This document shows positions 8,281 to 18,638 of a DNA stretch of 64,000 nucleotides, in pieces (the first letter of the stretch is position 1; each line of letters begins with the position of its first letter). The stretch comes from Methanosarcina barkeri MS (GTDB lineage Archaea; Halobacteriota; Methanosarcinia; Methanosarcinales; Methanosarcinaceae), in contig NZ_CP009528.1 of NCBI RefSeq assembly GCF_000970025.1, positions 2,653,168 to 2,717,167 of the forward strand. Direction: 5' to 3'. The translations under genes were made by a program, and so were the position numbers. The notes beneath the pieces are model-generated. The model was not told the origin of the DNA. It made no database searches and saw nothing but the letters and a program-made list of their open reading frames with translations.

Positions 8281-8439
8281 ACTTTCCCTGACAAGTTAGA
8301 AGTATATATTACTTTCTCTCCCTCGGTTAGTGTTTTATATTTATCTTGTTTTGTTTATGTACATGGGTCATCGATAAAGGCTGAAAAACGAGTACATTTG
8401 CCTTGCTTTTTTAATATCAAGAACACAAGGGCTGGAAAT

Positions 8440-8569
8440 GTAAAGCCTGAGGATTTATGGACTCACTCTTGCTGTCTTTATTAGCGTGATCTCTGGAGTG
8501 ATTTTTGAAGTGGTTCCTGCATATAGGGCTTCAAAACTGAAATCTGTGGACGCGCTGAGATATGAGTGA
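8440..8569 (+). pseudogene. Relic of an FtsX/MacB-type ABC permease C-terminus
   Basis: The plus frame ending at TGA 8567-8569 reads LAVFISVISGVIFEVVPAYR followed by ASKLKSVDALRYE, the last transmembrane helix and the conserved C-terminal motif (PAxRASKLxPVDALRYE) of FtsX/MacB-type permeases. There is no start or upstream domain. It is a fragment left by deletion, inside the spacer between rpoP and the Brix gene. Confidence 0.8.
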
Positions 8570-8717
8570 TGAAAAAAAAAGGGAATACTCCTTTTTTAAT
8601 GAAAGAGATCTGCAAAGAAATTACTATAAAAAGGAATATAGATCTGTGAACTTTGCAATATCCTGAAAAATTACAAAACATAGCAACTGCTTATTGCTAC
8701 GACTTGGATGCAGAAAA

Positions 8718-8950
8718 TCAAAATAGAAATTCAAAATAGAAATTCAAAATAGAAATTCAAAATAGAAATTCAAAATAGAAATTCAAAATAGAAATTCAAA
8801 ATAGAAATTCAAAATAGAAATTCAAAATAGAAATTCAAAATAGAAATTCAAAATAGAAATTCAAAATAGAAATTCAAAATAGAAATTCAAAATAGAAATT
8901 CAAAATAGAAATTCAAAATAGAAATTCAAAATAGAAATTCAAAATAGAAA
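8718..8950. repeat. 13-bp tandem repeat, about 18 copies (TCAAAATAGAAAT)
   Basis: An almost perfect minisatellite of about 233 bp, the largest short-unit array in the window, in the rpoP-Brix spacer. The remainder of 8281-9090 holds only the permease relic. Confidence 0.95.
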
Positions 8951-9090
8951 TAGAGTTTGGTATATTTATTGGATAGAAAGCGCCTATTTTCCGTTTTTCT
9001 ACACATTAAATTATTAGATAGAAGGGCTTATTCACAGAAGCCCATAAATTTATCTAATACTTCTACTTGCCGGGTTAACCAGCATATTTC

Positions 9091-9228
9091 TTACTCGGCC
9101 TTAATGCGTTTAATGGTTGTAGGACGCTCTTTTACCAGGATCCTGTGTCCACAGTATGGACACCTTATACCTGTGTACTCATAGTCGATTTCCACTTTCT
9201 GTTTACATCGAGTGCATTTATAACCCAT
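9091..9228 (-). CDS. rpoP: DNA-directed RNA polymerase subunit P (Rpb12 homologue)
   Basis: A 45-aa zinc-ribbon protein starting at ATG 9226-9228. Four Cys in two CxxC pairs, C5/C8 and C23/C26 ([10 protein letters not shown] and RCPYCGHR), followed by the basic tail [16 protein letters not shown], identify Rpo12/RpoP, a small structural subunit of archaeal RNA polymerase. It is 20 bp downstream of the eL43 gene, in the usual order. Confidence 0.95.
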   Translation of the reverse strand: MGYKCTRCKQKVEIDYEYTGIRCPYCGHRILVKERPTTIKRIKAE

Positions 9229-9248
9229 ACAACCACAACCCTAAGATA

Positions 9249-9728
<480 letters not shown>

Positions 9729-10511
9729 TTATACCAGTTCTTCCAGGTAAAGTTTCCTGAGTTCGGCTGCCTTTTCGCATGCTATATCTATTGCTTCCAG
9801 CACCTCAGCCTCGGTGAACGGAACAGAGCCCATTTTTTGCATACCTGCGACAGATCCATCCGAACTTGAGACCACCGTTAATTTAGTCTCACAAACCGCT
9901 TCCTCGTCCCGTGACGGGTCCACCATCAGCTTTGAGCCGATCTTGGCAAGAGTTACGCCCACAGGCATCTCTTTCATTGCAAGGGGCACATCCGCACCGA
10001 TTCCATGCTGCTCGTTAGGGACAATTGTAGTCATAAGGGCCGCAATAGCAGCAAGACAGGATGCATCAATGACATTCCCGTTATCATTGAGGACATGGAT
10101 ATCTATATAGATGATCCAGACAGATTCTCCAACGCTTATGCAAAGCTTCTTTATATCAATTGCGCCTGATTCCCGAATTCCCCTGTCTACAACCCTTGCC
10201 ATTTCAATTGCTTCTTCTCTGGGTGGACCTGGCTCAAACTCTGGGGAAGCAATAGGGTTGAGTTCCAGATTAGTAATAATTACGCCTTCGTCATGAGAAT
10301 CCTGAAAAGGAGTCCCTGGCTGAAGTTTAACTCCTACAAGAACCTGGGTAGCTCCCAAGGTTACCTTTGCCGAGCCCTCGGCTTTCGAGATAACATTCGT
10401 TTCAAGCTTGATATCTCTGAAATTTTTAAATCCACGCCCATCCTGGCGCTTTCCCTTAATCATAAGGTTGTAAATATAGTCCTTCTTAAGCGTAGCAATA
10501 ACTTCACTCAT
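9729..10511 (-). CDS. rrp42: Exosome subunit Rrp42
   Basis: RNase PH-fold subunit of the archaeal exosome hexamer; structural, not catalytic, but forms the active site jointly with Rrp41. About 260 aa, with GKRQDGRGFKNFRDIKLE, PGTPFQDSHDEGVIITNLEL, SPEFEPGPP and IYIDIHVLNDNGNVIDASCL. The start is taken as ATG 10511 (MSEVIATLKKDYI), because GAGGTG lies six bases upstream; a GTG nine bases earlier is part of that ribosome site. The ATG overlaps the rrp41 stop (ATGAGTGA), so the two are translationally coupled. Confidence 0.95.
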   Translation of the reverse strand: MSEVIATLKKDYIYNLMIKGKRQDGRGFKNFRDIKLETNVISKAEGSAKVTLGATQVLVGVKLQPGTPFQDSHDEGVIITNLELNPIASPEFEPGPPREEAIEMARVVDRGIRESGAIDIKKLCISVGESVWIIYIDIHVLNDNGNVIDASCLAAIAALMTTIVPNEQHGIGADVPLAMKEMPVGVTLAKIGSKLMVDPSRDEEAVCETKLTVVSSSDGSVAGMQKMGSVPFTEAEVLEAIDIACEKAAELRKLYLEELV

Positions 10512-12024
10512 CGTTTTCACCTCTGCTTCCGGATTCAGAAGGGTCTTTTACTACCTTCCAGGGACCTTTGCATTCTTCTTCAGGCTCTTCTACGGCTTGC
10601 TCGGCAGGAGCCTCTTTCCTGGACTCGGCTTCGGACTCTATCTCTGGCCCGGACTCAAAAGCTTCTTCTGAAGCAGCTTCTTCAATCCCGGCTTCTTCAG
10701 GCTGCACTTCCTGTTCAAGCTGAGGTTCTTCTTCAACCTCTGCCTTCTCTTCAAGTTGAGGTTCTTCTTCAAGCTGGGTTTCCTGTTCAAGCTGAGGTTC
10801 TTCTTCAACCTCTACCTTCTCTTCAAGCTGCGGTTCTGCTTCAGGCTGAGCCTTCTCTTCAGCGAATTCCTCAATTTCGGGCTCGATTTCTGTTTCTTTC
10901 CCAGAAACGGTTTCTTCAAGTTGAAGTTCTTCAAGCTTCTCAGGTTCGGAAACGTTCTCAAAAGAAGCCTCGAAAGAAGATTCAAAATCAGCTTTGTCTT
11001 CAAATGCCTCTTCTTCAGCTTCTTCTTCAATTTCTGCTTCAACTACTTTTTCTACAGCTTCCCCTTCTACTACTTCAGCCTCAGCATCTTTAATGACTGT
11101 TTCTAACTCCTCGCACTCTGGAGCCTCTTTATTAACAGCACAGGCTTCAGCAGTTTCTTCAGATATACCTTCCTCAGACTCTTCAGTTTCCTCAATAACC
11201 TCTTCTACAACTGCTGCTTCGGGAGCATATTCAAGAGAAGGTTCCGTTTCCACAACTTCGAGTTCAGTCTCTTCAGCCTCTTCAGCGGCTTCGGACTCAG
11301 TCTCTTCCACAGGAGTCTCAAACTTCTTTCTCAACACTGCCTGCTGAATTTCAAGGATTTCTTTGCAGCCTTTCTTAACAAGCTCGAAGCCTTTTCGAAT
11401 TTCATCAGGAGTTAGATTCCCGTCCATCTGGAGCAGGGTAATTTCTCCATCCTGGGTCATTGCAACAGGGAAATCGGCCTCACCATAATTATCCTCATCC
11501 TTGTTGAGGTCAAGCACTATTTGCCCGTCAACTTTTCCAAAAGCACAGGAAGTAACAAGACCTTTCATAGGGATGCCTGCATCTGCAAGCGCTATGCTTG
11601 AAGCATTAATTGCTGCTGTCCTTGTCCCTGCATCAGCTTGAAGTATTTCCACAAAAATATCGATTGCAGTTTTAGGGAAAAGCTCTGCCATAATCACCGG
11701 TTCAAAAGCTTCCCTGGAAACTTTTGAAATTTCAATGCTCCGTCTGCTGGGTCCGGGTCTGGCGCGGTCTTCAGTGGAAAAAGAAGCCATATTGTATTTG
11801 TAACGGATAACTGCAGTATCTGCGCGCTGTGAACGACGGGGGTGAACTTCTCTTGGGCCAAACACGCCTACGAGGATCTTATTCCTTCCCCATTCAAGAT
11901 AACATGAACCGTCGGCTCGTGAAAGAACGCCGATCTCGATTTTCATGGGCCTGATCTCATCCGCATGCCTCCCGTCAAGGCGCAGCCCATCGTCAGTGAT
12001 TAATTTTTCAGGTTTATCACTCAT
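10504..12024 (-). CDS. rrp41: Exosome catalytic subunit Rrp41 with ~250-aa acidic C-terminal tail
   Basis: Residues 1-245 are a normal RNase PH-type catalytic subunit: DDGLRLDGRHADEIRP, FGPREVHPRRSQ (phosphate/RNA site), EDRARPGPSRRS, QADAGTRTAAINAS and ALADAGIPMK. It degrades RNA 3' to 5' by phosphorolysis in the Rrp41/Rrp42 ring. Family members end near 250 aa; here a Glu-rich region continues to about residue 485 with in-frame repeats (units such as EEEPQLEQ and EEKAEVE at 10697-10850) and then the end KGPWKVVKDPSESGSRGENDE. The tail has almost no Lys/Arg and is probably disordered. A GGAG site precedes ATG 12024. Long frames on the opposite strand are by-products of the GAA/GAG-rich sequence. 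Confidence 0.95.
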   Translation of the reverse strand: MSDKPEKLITDDGLRLDGRHADEIRPMKIEIGVLSRADGSCYLEWGRNKILVGVFGPREVHPRRSQRADTAVIRYKYNMASFSTEDRARPGPSRRSIEISKVSREAFEPVIMAELFPKTAIDIFVEILQADAGTRTAAINASSIALADAGIPMKGLVTSCAFGKVDGQIVLDLNKDEDNYGEADFPVAMTQDGEITLLQMDGNLTPDEIRKGFELVKKGCKEILEIQQAVLRKKFETPVEETESEAAEEAEETELEVVETEPSLEYAPEAAVVEEVIEETEESEEGISEETAEACAVNKEAPECEELETVIKDAEAEVVEGEAVEKVVEAEIEEEAEEEAFEDKADFESSFEASFENVSEPEKLEELQLEETVSGKETEIEPEIEEFAEEKAQPEAEPQLEEKVEVEEEPQLEQETQLEEEPQLEEKAEVEEEPQLEQEVQPEEAGIEEAASEEAFESGPEIESEAESRKEAPAEQAVEEPEEECKGPWKVVKDPSESGSRGENDE

Positions 12025-12098
12025 ACTTTAATCTCCAAAAAACTCCTAACAACTACTTTACAGAAGCTTCCTTAAAATCCCTCATGCATATCCAGAAC

Positions 12099-12881
12099 TC
12101 AGTTATTTGGATCCAGTAACACATCGATCTTCCTGTAAATCTCTTCGGAATGATCTTCTTTTGGCAACTTTACCTCTTTCGTACCACTTTTAAAAAACTT
12201 GGCGGACTTTGACTCTTTCTGCTTGCTCCGCTCATTTTTCAAAAAGTTATAGATCCTGTCTGTCAATCCGGAACGTTGAGCCTCGGCTTCGATCTTCCGG
12301 AGAGCCTTACTTAAAAGTTCCACATCGTCATCCTTTCCATCGATCCATATTCTGCCGTTCTGGCCCACGAAAATGCTGCAGTTTGTTTCTTTCTTAAGCA
12401 TTGAGATCATGGATCCGCCGTGTCCTATCACACGTGGGACTTTCACAGGCTCAACTTCGACGATCTGGCCTGTTTTCAGTTTATGGAAGCTCGAATCTCT
12501 AAGGGCAAGCTCAACTTTCATGGAATTGTCTACATCTTTTACTCTAAGGATTATAGAGTCGCCTACATCCAGAACTTCATGCATCTCCCGGGATTCTATT
12601 CTTCTGGGATACTCAGACACATGGAACAGGCCGTCATAAGGAGAAGCAATGTCCATTATCCAGTTGGATGGCGTAACCACAATAACGATCCCGATCACCA
12701 CATCATTTGCGGAAGGGATATAAACTCCCGCAAGAGGGATCACTCCAACTTTATCTTCTTTGAGATTTTCAATGCCACAAAATAAAGAATAGATCTTGTC
12801 GTTCTTGACATAAGTCCCGTATCCGGCTTTTTTCGAATTCTCAGATATCAGGTCACCAGGGATCACTATTTTTTTATCCAT
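12099..12881 (-). CDS. rrp4: Exosome cap subunit Rrp4 (S1/KH)
   Basis: A 260-aa RNA-binding cap protein. The N-terminal domain starts IVIPGDLI and GYGTYVKNDKIYS, followed by an S1 domain (PSNWIMDIASPYDGLFHVSE, VGDSIILRVKDVD) and a KH domain with the GHGGSM loop (VPRVIGHGGSMISMLKKET) and IWIDGKDDD. Rrp4 or Csl4 trimers sit on the ring and confer poly(A) preference. The start has GAGGATG upstream; the gene is 11 bp after SBDS. Confidence 0.95.
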   Translation of the reverse strand: MDKKIVIPGDLISENSKKAGYGTYVKNDKIYSLFCGIENLKEDKVGVIPLAGVYIPSANDVVIGIVIVVTPSNWIMDIASPYDGLFHVSEYPRRIESREMHEVLDVGDSIILRVKDVDNSMKVELALRDSSFHKLKTGQIVEVEPVKVPRVIGHGGSMISMLKKETNCSIFVGQNGRIWIDGKDDDVELLSKALRKIEAEAQRSGLTDRIYNFLKNERSKQKESKSAKFFKSGTKEVKLPKEDHSEEIYRKIDVLLDPNN

Positions 12882-12892
12882 CCAACATCCTC

Positions 12893-13585
12893 TTATAAAA
12901 GTTTAGTTTGAGCCTCTCCCTTCGTAAGATGATTTATAAGAGCGTAAAGATCAGTCTGTACTCCTGCCGGGATTCTTACCACCGCAATCCAGGAGCCATC
13001 ACGCTGCCATTCTTCTTTCGTAATGCTTCCTATCTTGGAAATATCTCCGTATGCTTTGGGAGCATATTCGGGAGGGATTTTCACAGCAATATTGACCTCT
13101 TCAAAGCGTATAGGTATAAGCGGGCGAATGGCTTTCATTGTGATTTTGACCAGCTGATCCACACTTTTTAAGGGGTCTATGTGCACCTTTGCCTCTTCCA
13201 TCGCCTTTTCGATCCTTGCGGGAGGATGAGGTGCTTTTGTCTGGGGATTTATTGCATTCCTGGAAATGGTATAAATAACTTTTTTCTTTTTTTCCTCAAG
13301 CATGCGTTTTCTCTGTTCAGCAGTGAGCTGAAGCTCCCCACTTTTCAGGATCACGGCAGCAATCTTGAAGGGATCCGTTGTCTCAAAAGAATTGAGAATA
13401 TCGGACTCTGCTGCTCGGTCCCCTCGGTTTGCGTCTTCGAAGATAGTTTCAACCGCCAGAATATCTTCAAGGTTTACGTCTTCTCCTCGCTTATAGGCCA
13501 GAGCTCCTTCGGGCTCGACCAGGACTTCGAAGTGTTTGCTGCCTCTCTTAAGCCGCGCAGTCACTGCCTCGTCCAGGGACACCAT
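12893..13585 (-). CDS. sdo1: Ribosome maturation protein SBDS (Sdo1)
   Basis: About 230 aa. N-terminal FYSH domain ([40 protein letters not shown]), helical middle domain ([39 protein letters not shown]) and a ferredoxin-like C-terminal domain ([20 protein letters not shown]). In eukaryotes SBDS with EFL1 releases eIF6 from the large subunit; the archaeal protein is thought to act in ribosome maturation. ATG 13585 is chosen with GGAGAAGG upstream; a TTG two codons earlier is less likely. Confidence 0.95.
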   Translation of the reverse strand: MVSLDEAVTARLKRGSKHFEVLVEPEGALAYKRGEDVNLEDILAVETIFEDANRGDRAAESDILNSFETTDPFKIAAVILKSGELQLTAEQRKRMLEEKKKKVIYTISRNAINPQTKAPHPPARIEKAMEEAKVHIDPLKSVDQLVKITMKAIRPLIPIRFEEVNIAVKIPPEYAPKAYGDISKIGSITKEEWQRDGSWIAVVRIPAGVQTDLYALINHLTKGEAQTKLL

Positions 13586-13662
13586 TTTCAAATACCTTCT
13601 CCAAAATATTATTTTGAGAATCCGAAGATTCTCTGAGTACTACACTCAACTATATATAGATT

Positions 13663-14412
13663 TTATTCTTTGTTCTCAGTTTCCTTGTGTTTTTCAAGGA
13701 TCTGCTGAACATAATTCTCAACTTCTTCAGGAACTAATTTTCTGAATTTCTTGTCCTGAAGCGACACAATACCTACCTCAAGGGTAGACGCATCGAACTT
13801 GCCTTCGGCAGCCCTATAGAGTGCATCCATACCTAGAAGGATAGCTGCATCCATATTCATGTCTTCTCTGTACTCTGCTTCAAAGACCTCAACGACTGCA
13901 TTTCTGCCTGCGCCTATAGCTGTCGCCTTGTATTCCAGAAGAGCACCGCTCGGGTCTGTCTCAAAGAGCCTTGGCAGGTTGTCATCCACACCTGCAATCA
14001 GAAGTGCAGTTCCATATGGGCGAACTCCACCGTACTGGGTGTATGTTTGTTTGTGGTCGCAGATTTTCTTGGAGATAACCTCCACACCTATGGGTTCATC
14101 GTAAGAAACCCTGTTGATCTGCGCTTCTACACGTGCTCTGTCAACAAGGGAGCGGGCATCTGCCACAAGCCCTGAGGTCGCAGCTCCTATGTGGTCGTCA
14201 ATCTGAAAAATCTTTTCAATTGACTCGGCTTCTACAAGCCTGCTAGTTATTCGCTTGTCAACGAGCAGCACTACCCCATCAGCTGCCTTAATTCCCACGG
14301 CTGTTGTTCCCCTCTTGACTGCTTCGCGGGCATATTCTACCTGAAAAAGTCTTCCATCAGGGCTGAAAACTGTAATTGCCCTGTCATAGCCCATCTGTGG
14401 TGCCATCTGCAT
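13663..14412 (-). CDS. psmA: 20S proteasome alpha subunit
   Basis: A 249-aa proteasome alpha subunit with the family signature [20 protein letters not shown] and the gate-forming N-terminus. Also visible are [37 protein letters not shown], and [17 protein letters not shown]. Alpha rings close the catalytic beta rings and bind PAN or Cdc48. A GGGAGA ribosome site precedes the ATG, with a TATA-like sequence further upstream. Its place between RNase P and exosome genes is the normal superoperon arrangement. Confidence 0.96.
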   Translation of the reverse strand: MQMAPQMGYDRAITVFSPDGRLFQVEYAREAVKRGTTAVGIKAADGVVLLVDKRITSRLVEAESIEKIFQIDDHIGAATSGLVADARSLVDRARVEAQINRVSYDEPIGVEVISKKICDHKQTYTQYGGVRPYGTALLIAGVDDNLPRLFETDPSGALLEYKATAIGAGRNAVVEVFEAEYREDMNMDAAILLGMDALYRAAEGKFDASTLEVGIVSLQDKKFRKLVPEEVENYVQQILEKHKETENKE

Positions 14413-15359
14413 ATTCCGTATCTCCCTTAATTTTTATTGTATATTGTTATTATCTTCCCGGCAAGAAACCGGTCTTTTTTCCTTAAAGGATCTCTATCCA
14501 CAGGCTCGTAGCTAAATCACCGCCCTCCCCAAAAAGGCTTTGGTCAGTGATTGTGAACTGCTGCGAGGATATCCCGAAAAATTCAGGAGCTTAAAGTCCC
14601 CGACCCAGCATTCAGGTAAGGAAACCGACTTTTGATTTCCTATAACGTATTTCTTCCTTATTAGAGTTTTTTACATTTTATTCAGAACTTCCAACCTGAA
14701 ATACTTTTTTCGGACGAAAACTGCGGAAAATACCCCAGTTACAGGGAATTCAAAGGTACTTCTACCCTGCAAAACTTCGACCCTGCAAAGTACGTTTTCC
14801 ATAATCTGGGTTCGCGCACTTTAGGAGCCTTTTTAATAGTTTTAAGGTCCAGTTCCAATGTTAACTAAGTCTGCTAATAAAGTGTATTTACTCAGTTATA
14901 ATGCTTGTGAGACCCGAAATTATCTTGCGCTTAAGGTCGTATTTTGAGTCATCTATAAAAGGGTTTTTGCTTCCACCGTTTTATTCTATACAGGTTTCAA
15001 TCTACGTTTCGATCAGGCTCGCAATCATAGGATTTTATTCGGACCAGCTATTTTTCTGCCAATCAGCTTTGCCAATGAATATTATACCTGTTATATTAAT
15101 ACCAATGAATATTATATTTGTTACATCAATATACTCATTAATATACTCATTCATCATAGTATATATCAGACAGCGTCCTGATAGTTTATTATAATAGTTT
15201 CCTTGAAGCCTCAAAGCCGAGAATTCTCAAACCTGGCACAAAGCCATTATCAGAAAAACTGCTTAATTTACTTTCCCGGACCCTGAAAATTTGAAGCTTT
15301 TAAATTCTCTGGCTTTGACATTCACGAATCCTAAATTCAGTCTTTCTGAGCCCTGCAGT
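14413..15359. other. 947-bp gap inside the superoperon, no gene recognised
   Basis: Separates rnp2 from psmA. The first 250 bp have moderate GC content (14460-14640) but no frame with a ribosome site; 14880-15190 is AT-rich with repeated AATATTATA and ATATACTCAT motifs. The plus-strand frame at 14901-15194 lacks recognisable motifs and is not supported. A promoter for psmA is expected near 14425-14450. Confidence 0.5.
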
Positions 15360-15767
15360 TTAGCTTTCCGGAATCCTGCCCAGGTTATTATTCTTCAGAC
15401 GTTTTGGATTTATCCTGATTTCTGGCTCAAAGGTCGTATTCTGAAGAAATTTTTCGGTTGCCCTTTTAATCGTGCCTGAAGTTCCAAGTATATGCACAGT
15501 TGCCCTTTTTCCGTTGACCCGTGTGAGAGTTGCCAGTGATGCTCTCGTTTCTTTTACTTTCGTATGAGCACACTGAATAATACCTTTAGATTCTTCAAAA
15601 CCGAGCACTTTGATATCACATTCACTGGCAGTGACATCTCCAAGCAAGGAAGAAGCCGAAAACATGACCTCTTTGACCAGATCACTCCTGCTGACTGGTA
15701 CCTCTGAGATCAGCTCAAAGGCCAGATAGCGCTTTTTCGCACGAAGCGAAGGAAGTAGGCGTTTCAA
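15360..15767 (-). CDS. rnp2: RNase P protein component 2 (Pop5)
   Basis: A 135-aa protein of the Pop5/Rpp14 family (KRLLPSLRAKKRYLAFELIS, SSLLGDVTASECDIKVLGFE, GIIQCAHTKVKETRASLATL). With Rnp3 it forms a complex that activates the catalytic domain of RNase P RNA for tRNA 5' processing. The start is TTG at 15765-15767, behind GGAGGGAG, and overlaps the rnp3 stop by four bases, so translation is coupled. Confidence 0.93.
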   Translation of the reverse strand: MKRLLPSLRAKKRYLAFELISEVPVSRSDLVKEVMFSASSLLGDVTASECDIKVLGFEESKGIIQCAHTKVKETRASLATLTRVNGKRATVHILGTSGTIKRATEKFLQNTTFEPEIRINPKRLKNNNLGRIPES

Positions 15768-16483
15768 CAGTAATCTCCCTCCTCAAGTACCTCAATACCT
15801 TCTCTAACATAGCCGGGACCAGGGCGGTTCCTTGAGATTATTCCTTCAGGCACAACAGTAATGGCTTCAAGGGCCTCCTCTTCTTCAAGACCGCAGACTT
15901 CAGCCAGAGCAAGTGTCTCCATGGGAGAACGAAGGTCAAAACAGGACATTGCGCCACTTGAAAGGACAAGGGAAACATCGTACTTTCTGGCAAGTTCAAG
16001 GTTTGCTCTTAAATCCGACAACAGACGAACGCGCCTTGGTCCTCTTGAATGAAGAAGGGGTCTTATTGTCAGGCCGATTGCGACATCGTTTTCAGCTGCG
16101 GCCTTTGCAAGCACCTGGTTTAACCCACTGCTTTTAGCAAAAGCCGGGTGGTTCAGAACATCCACTCTCGGGTTTTCCAGAGCAGCCCTGTTGACGTTTT
16201 CTGAACCTCCATGGACTATCAGGACGTCCACAGACTTCCGAAATTTTCCAATAAGCCCGTGAAGTTTCGAGGGATTTTCCTCCACAAGCTCGATTCCCCT
16301 GAAAACCTCAAATCCGTTAGTAGAGGGCAACACAGGTTGTGATTGAGGAAGTTTATCAGAATGGTTTGCAAGCGCAATCCCGCTGTACCCTAAATGCCGG
16401 GCAAGAGCAGAAAGTTGATCAACCGTATTTTCCCCATCAGGCACTGCATGAACGCAAAAGTCGTAGAATTTAGGTTTACCCAA
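15764..16483 (-). CDS. rnp3: RNase P protein component 3 (Rpp30)
   Basis: About 239 aa, a TIM-barrel protein of the Rpp30 family: KFYDFCVHAVPDGENTVDQL at the N-terminus, GYSGIALANHSDKL, FRGIELVEENPSKLHGLIGK, LIVHGGSENVNRAALENPRV and LNHPAFAKSSG. The start is TTG at 16481-16483, six bases after GGAGG and just before the conserved N-terminus; a longer upstream reading frame has no family similarity. It overlaps the preceding gene by eight bases. Confidence 0.93.
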   Translation of the reverse strand: MGKPKFYDFCVHAVPDGENTVDQLSALARHLGYSGIALANHSDKLPQSQPVLPSTNGFEVFRGIELVEENPSKLHGLIGKFRKSVDVLIVHGGSENVNRAALENPRVDVLNHPAFAKSSGLNQVLAKAAAENDVAIGLTIRPLLHSRGPRRVRLLSDLRANLELARKYDVSLVLSSGAMSCFDLRSPMETLALAEVCGLEEEEALEAITVVPEGIISRNRPGPGYVREGIEVLEEGDYC

Positions 16484-16919
16484 ACAATTCCTCCACAATA
16501 GCTCCAGCTTTTTCCCGGTTTTTCGGATAAGTCTCGATCTTGACTTTTGCAGTGATCGCATCCGAGGAATTAGTCAGCTTCACCTGCTGCAGGTATGCAG
16601 CCTGCTTGTCAAAGCGAAGATGGAAGACCTGATCATCATCCAGCCTCTCAGGCATTTCTTCCCTCAGTTTTGCTATATCTTCTTCCGAAAAGTTCTCCCG
16701 TACGAAGCGGGCAAAACTCAGACAGTCTGCCTTTCTTTTAAGCTGTACGCTCAGGATAGTAATGGGATTTCCATGGTGCCCTTCAGCCTGGAACTCTTCA
16801 ATCAGTTTGCTCCCGTCCCGGACGCCGGCACCGGATAAAAAAAAGTCCAGAGCCTCACAGACTCTGGATACGTCTTCGGTTGCGTGGGCGATCACACGCA
16901 GTATTATGTGATGAATCAC
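16476..16919 (-). CDS. Predicted exosome-associated RNA-binding protein (COG1325-type, dsRBD-like fold)
   Basis: 147 aa from GTG 16919, which overlaps the eL15 stop by four bases (GTGA). The product starts [19 protein letters not shown], then [18 protein letters not shown], and [19 protein letters not shown], the pattern of the archaeal predicted exosome subunit family that is regularly found between eL15 and RNase P protein genes. RNA binding is inferred from the family fold and from context; a direct exosome role is not shown by the sequence. Confidence 0.87.
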   Translation of the reverse strand: MIHHIILRVIAHATEDVSRVCEALDFFLSGAGVRDGSKLIEEFQAEGHHGNPITILSVQLKRKADCLSFARFVRENFSEEDIAKLREEMPERLDDDQVFHLRFDKQAAYLQQVKLTNSSDAITAKVKIETYPKNREKAGAIVEELFG

Positions 16920-17506
16920 TTGCCTCGACTCTTGTTTGCACGGATACTCGGTCTGGTCTTTTCAGTACCTTTTCCGCGTGCAGACATGCCTCTGCCCTTC
17001 TGGCCGGCACTGGTCTTGCCCCTTGCGGCTCTGTCCCTGGCGGACGGGTCGCATACCCAGTTCAGGCTCTTGTCACTCTTAATTACAGGGTGGAAGGGAT
17101 CTACAAGAATAACTTCAAACCACTTGTTCTTTCCATCCTCCCCTACCCAGTAGGAGTTCAGGACTTCAAGGTTCGGGTATTTGCGATCTGCGCGGGCTTC
17201 GGCAATTCTCTGAATGCTCATGCCGCCTGTGATCTTGTTTACTCCCATTTTCTGGGTCCTTCTTCCACGGTTGAACCTTGTTTTACCAAGCCCTCCGCGG
17301 CGTACTTTTACTCTGGCAACGACAATACCCTGCTTGGCTTTGTATCCAATGGAGCGTGCTTTGTCGATTCTTGTGGGCCTTTCAATTCTGGTCACGGATC
17401 CCTGCTTTCTCCAGACCTGCATGCGCTCCCAGCGGAGCTCGTTCACGTAAGTTTTATCAGGATTTTTCCATGCATCACGTACGTATGTGTAATAAGATTT
17501 TACCAA
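16916..17506 (-). CDS. rpl15e: Ribosomal protein eL15
   Basis: About 196 aa of the eL15 family: [60 protein letters not shown] and the basic tail [21 protein letters not shown] prefer the TTG at 17504-17506 (VKSYYTY...), eight bases after GGTG, since relatives begin near here. A GTG at 17515 would add three residues. It is the first gene of the superoperon as seen in this window. Confidence 0.93.
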   Translation of the reverse strand: MVKSYYTYVRDAWKNPDKTYVNELRWERMQVWRKQGSVTRIERPTRIDKARSIGYKAKQGIVVARVKVRRGGLGKTRFNRGRRTQKMGVNKITGGMSIQRIAEARADRKYPNLEVLNSYWVGEDGKNKWFEVILVDPFHPVIKSDKSLNWVCDPSARDRAARGKTSAGQKGRGMSARGKGTEKTRPSIRANKSRGK

Positions 17507-17515
17507 TTTAAACAC

Positions 17516-18171
17516 CAGGTTTCACTTTTGTTTCACGGTTCAGCCCTGCCAGCAGGACCACATTCCAACGGGATCTAATCCCGAAAATGAAACATGGGAT
17601 AAACTGAACCATCTGATTTAAAGCTTTGCCCGTACATAGCTCGATTAAGTGAAAAATCTACGCAAAAAGAGAAAAGATGACTCTATTCCTAAATCTAGTG
17701 ATTTTTCTTATTTTTTCTTCTTTAAACCTACAATTTTTCCTAGTAACTATCCAAAAAAGCTATAATAGTTTGGGAAAACAGATTCTTTGGCATTTTTGCC
17801 AAAGAATCAGTATATTCATCTGATATTTTTTCAGAATAGTTCAATTAAAAATGAGCGCTGGCATACTTTTAGCTTTTAGTGGGTTTCATCGATTCGAAAA
17901 GGAGATAGATAAGACGTTTTTAGTGAAAGAAACCGTTTTGAAGAAAAAGCTTTCTTAGTTTTAATGTTACAGGTGAAGTAAAATAGTGTTTTTGTCTTTT
18001 ATATAAAAAGGTTCAGAGGATTCTTTTACCAGTGGCTGAAATTATTTTCTCTGCTTATTTTCTCCAATCTCAATTTTACTTTTTTCTGGTTTTCAAATCC
18101 TCTGTGTCCAGTAGGAATTTCCTCTAAAGTTTTTATCGAGATATGACAGGTCCCGATATGTAGTGAAACAT
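17516..18171. other. Intergenic region upstream of eL15 and downstream of the response regulator
   Basis: AT-rich. It should contain the superoperon promoter near 17530-17640. A short palindrome TTCTTTGGCATTTTTGCCAAAGAA is at about 17789-17812 (half-sites TTCTTTGGCA and TGCCAAAGAA). No gene seen. Confidence 0.5.
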
Positions 18172-18600
18172 TTACTCAGGAATCTTTTCATTTTCTTTTC
18201 CAACTTCCTTTTCAGCCTCTTTTTCGGCTCTGTGCTTGTGAAGTGCCATTTCGATATTGCTGTGCAGGTCTTCTTCTTTAAAAGGTTTTGAGATATATCC
18301 CGCAGGCTCTGTCGTTTTTGCCCTCTCAAGAGTTTCGTCATCAGTGTAAGCGGTAAGATAGAGTACTGGAATCCGGAGCCGGTTTTTGATTTCACGAGCA
18401 GCCTCAATTCCATCCATCTCACCTTTTAACATGATGTCCATCAAAACAAGGTCTGCATTCGTCAACTCTGCTTTTCTTATTGCTTCCTCTCCTGTGGATG
18501 CAGTGCCCGGTACAGTATAACCAAGATTTTTCAGTTTGTTTCTAATATTTAGAGCTACTATATTCTGGTCTTCGACAACCAGAATTTTTGCTTTTTTCAT
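18172..18600 (-). CDS. Response regulator, single receiver domain
   Basis: 142 aa. CheY-like receiver with the acidic pair E10-D11 (ILVVEDQN), phospho-acceptor D55 (LVLMDIMLKG), T83 (YLTAYTD) and K105 (YISKPF). A charged Lys/Glu tail of about 20 residues follows; there is no output domain. It lies 38 bp downstream of a decayed histidine kinase on the same strand, most likely its former partner, so it may now be an orphan or respond to another kinase. Confidence 0.92.
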   Translation of the reverse strand: MKKAKILVVEDQNIVALNIRNKLKNLGYTVPGTASTGEEAIRKAELTNADLVLMDIMLKGEMDGIEAAREIKNRLRIPVLYLTAYTDDETLERAKTTEPAGYISKPFKEEDLHSNIEMALHKHRAEKEAEKEVGKENEKIPE

Positions 18601-18638
18601 TGTATCTCCCCTTTGATATCGGATAAGCCTCCGGATAA

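Noticed and set aside
8718-8950. CRISPR array
   Set aside because: Direct 13-bp repeats without spacers and no cas genes; a minisatellite. The same holds for all other arrays in the window.
10293-11347. Long plus-strand frames opposite rrp41 (up to 266 codons)
   Set aside because: They are by-products of the GAA/GAG-rich tail of Rrp41; the peptides are low-complexity Leu/Gln/Phe or Ser strings with no ribosome site.
14901-15194. Plus-strand 97-codon hydrophobic frame in the superoperon gap
   Set aside because: AT-rich repeats produce the hydrophobic codons; no ribosome site or homologous motif.
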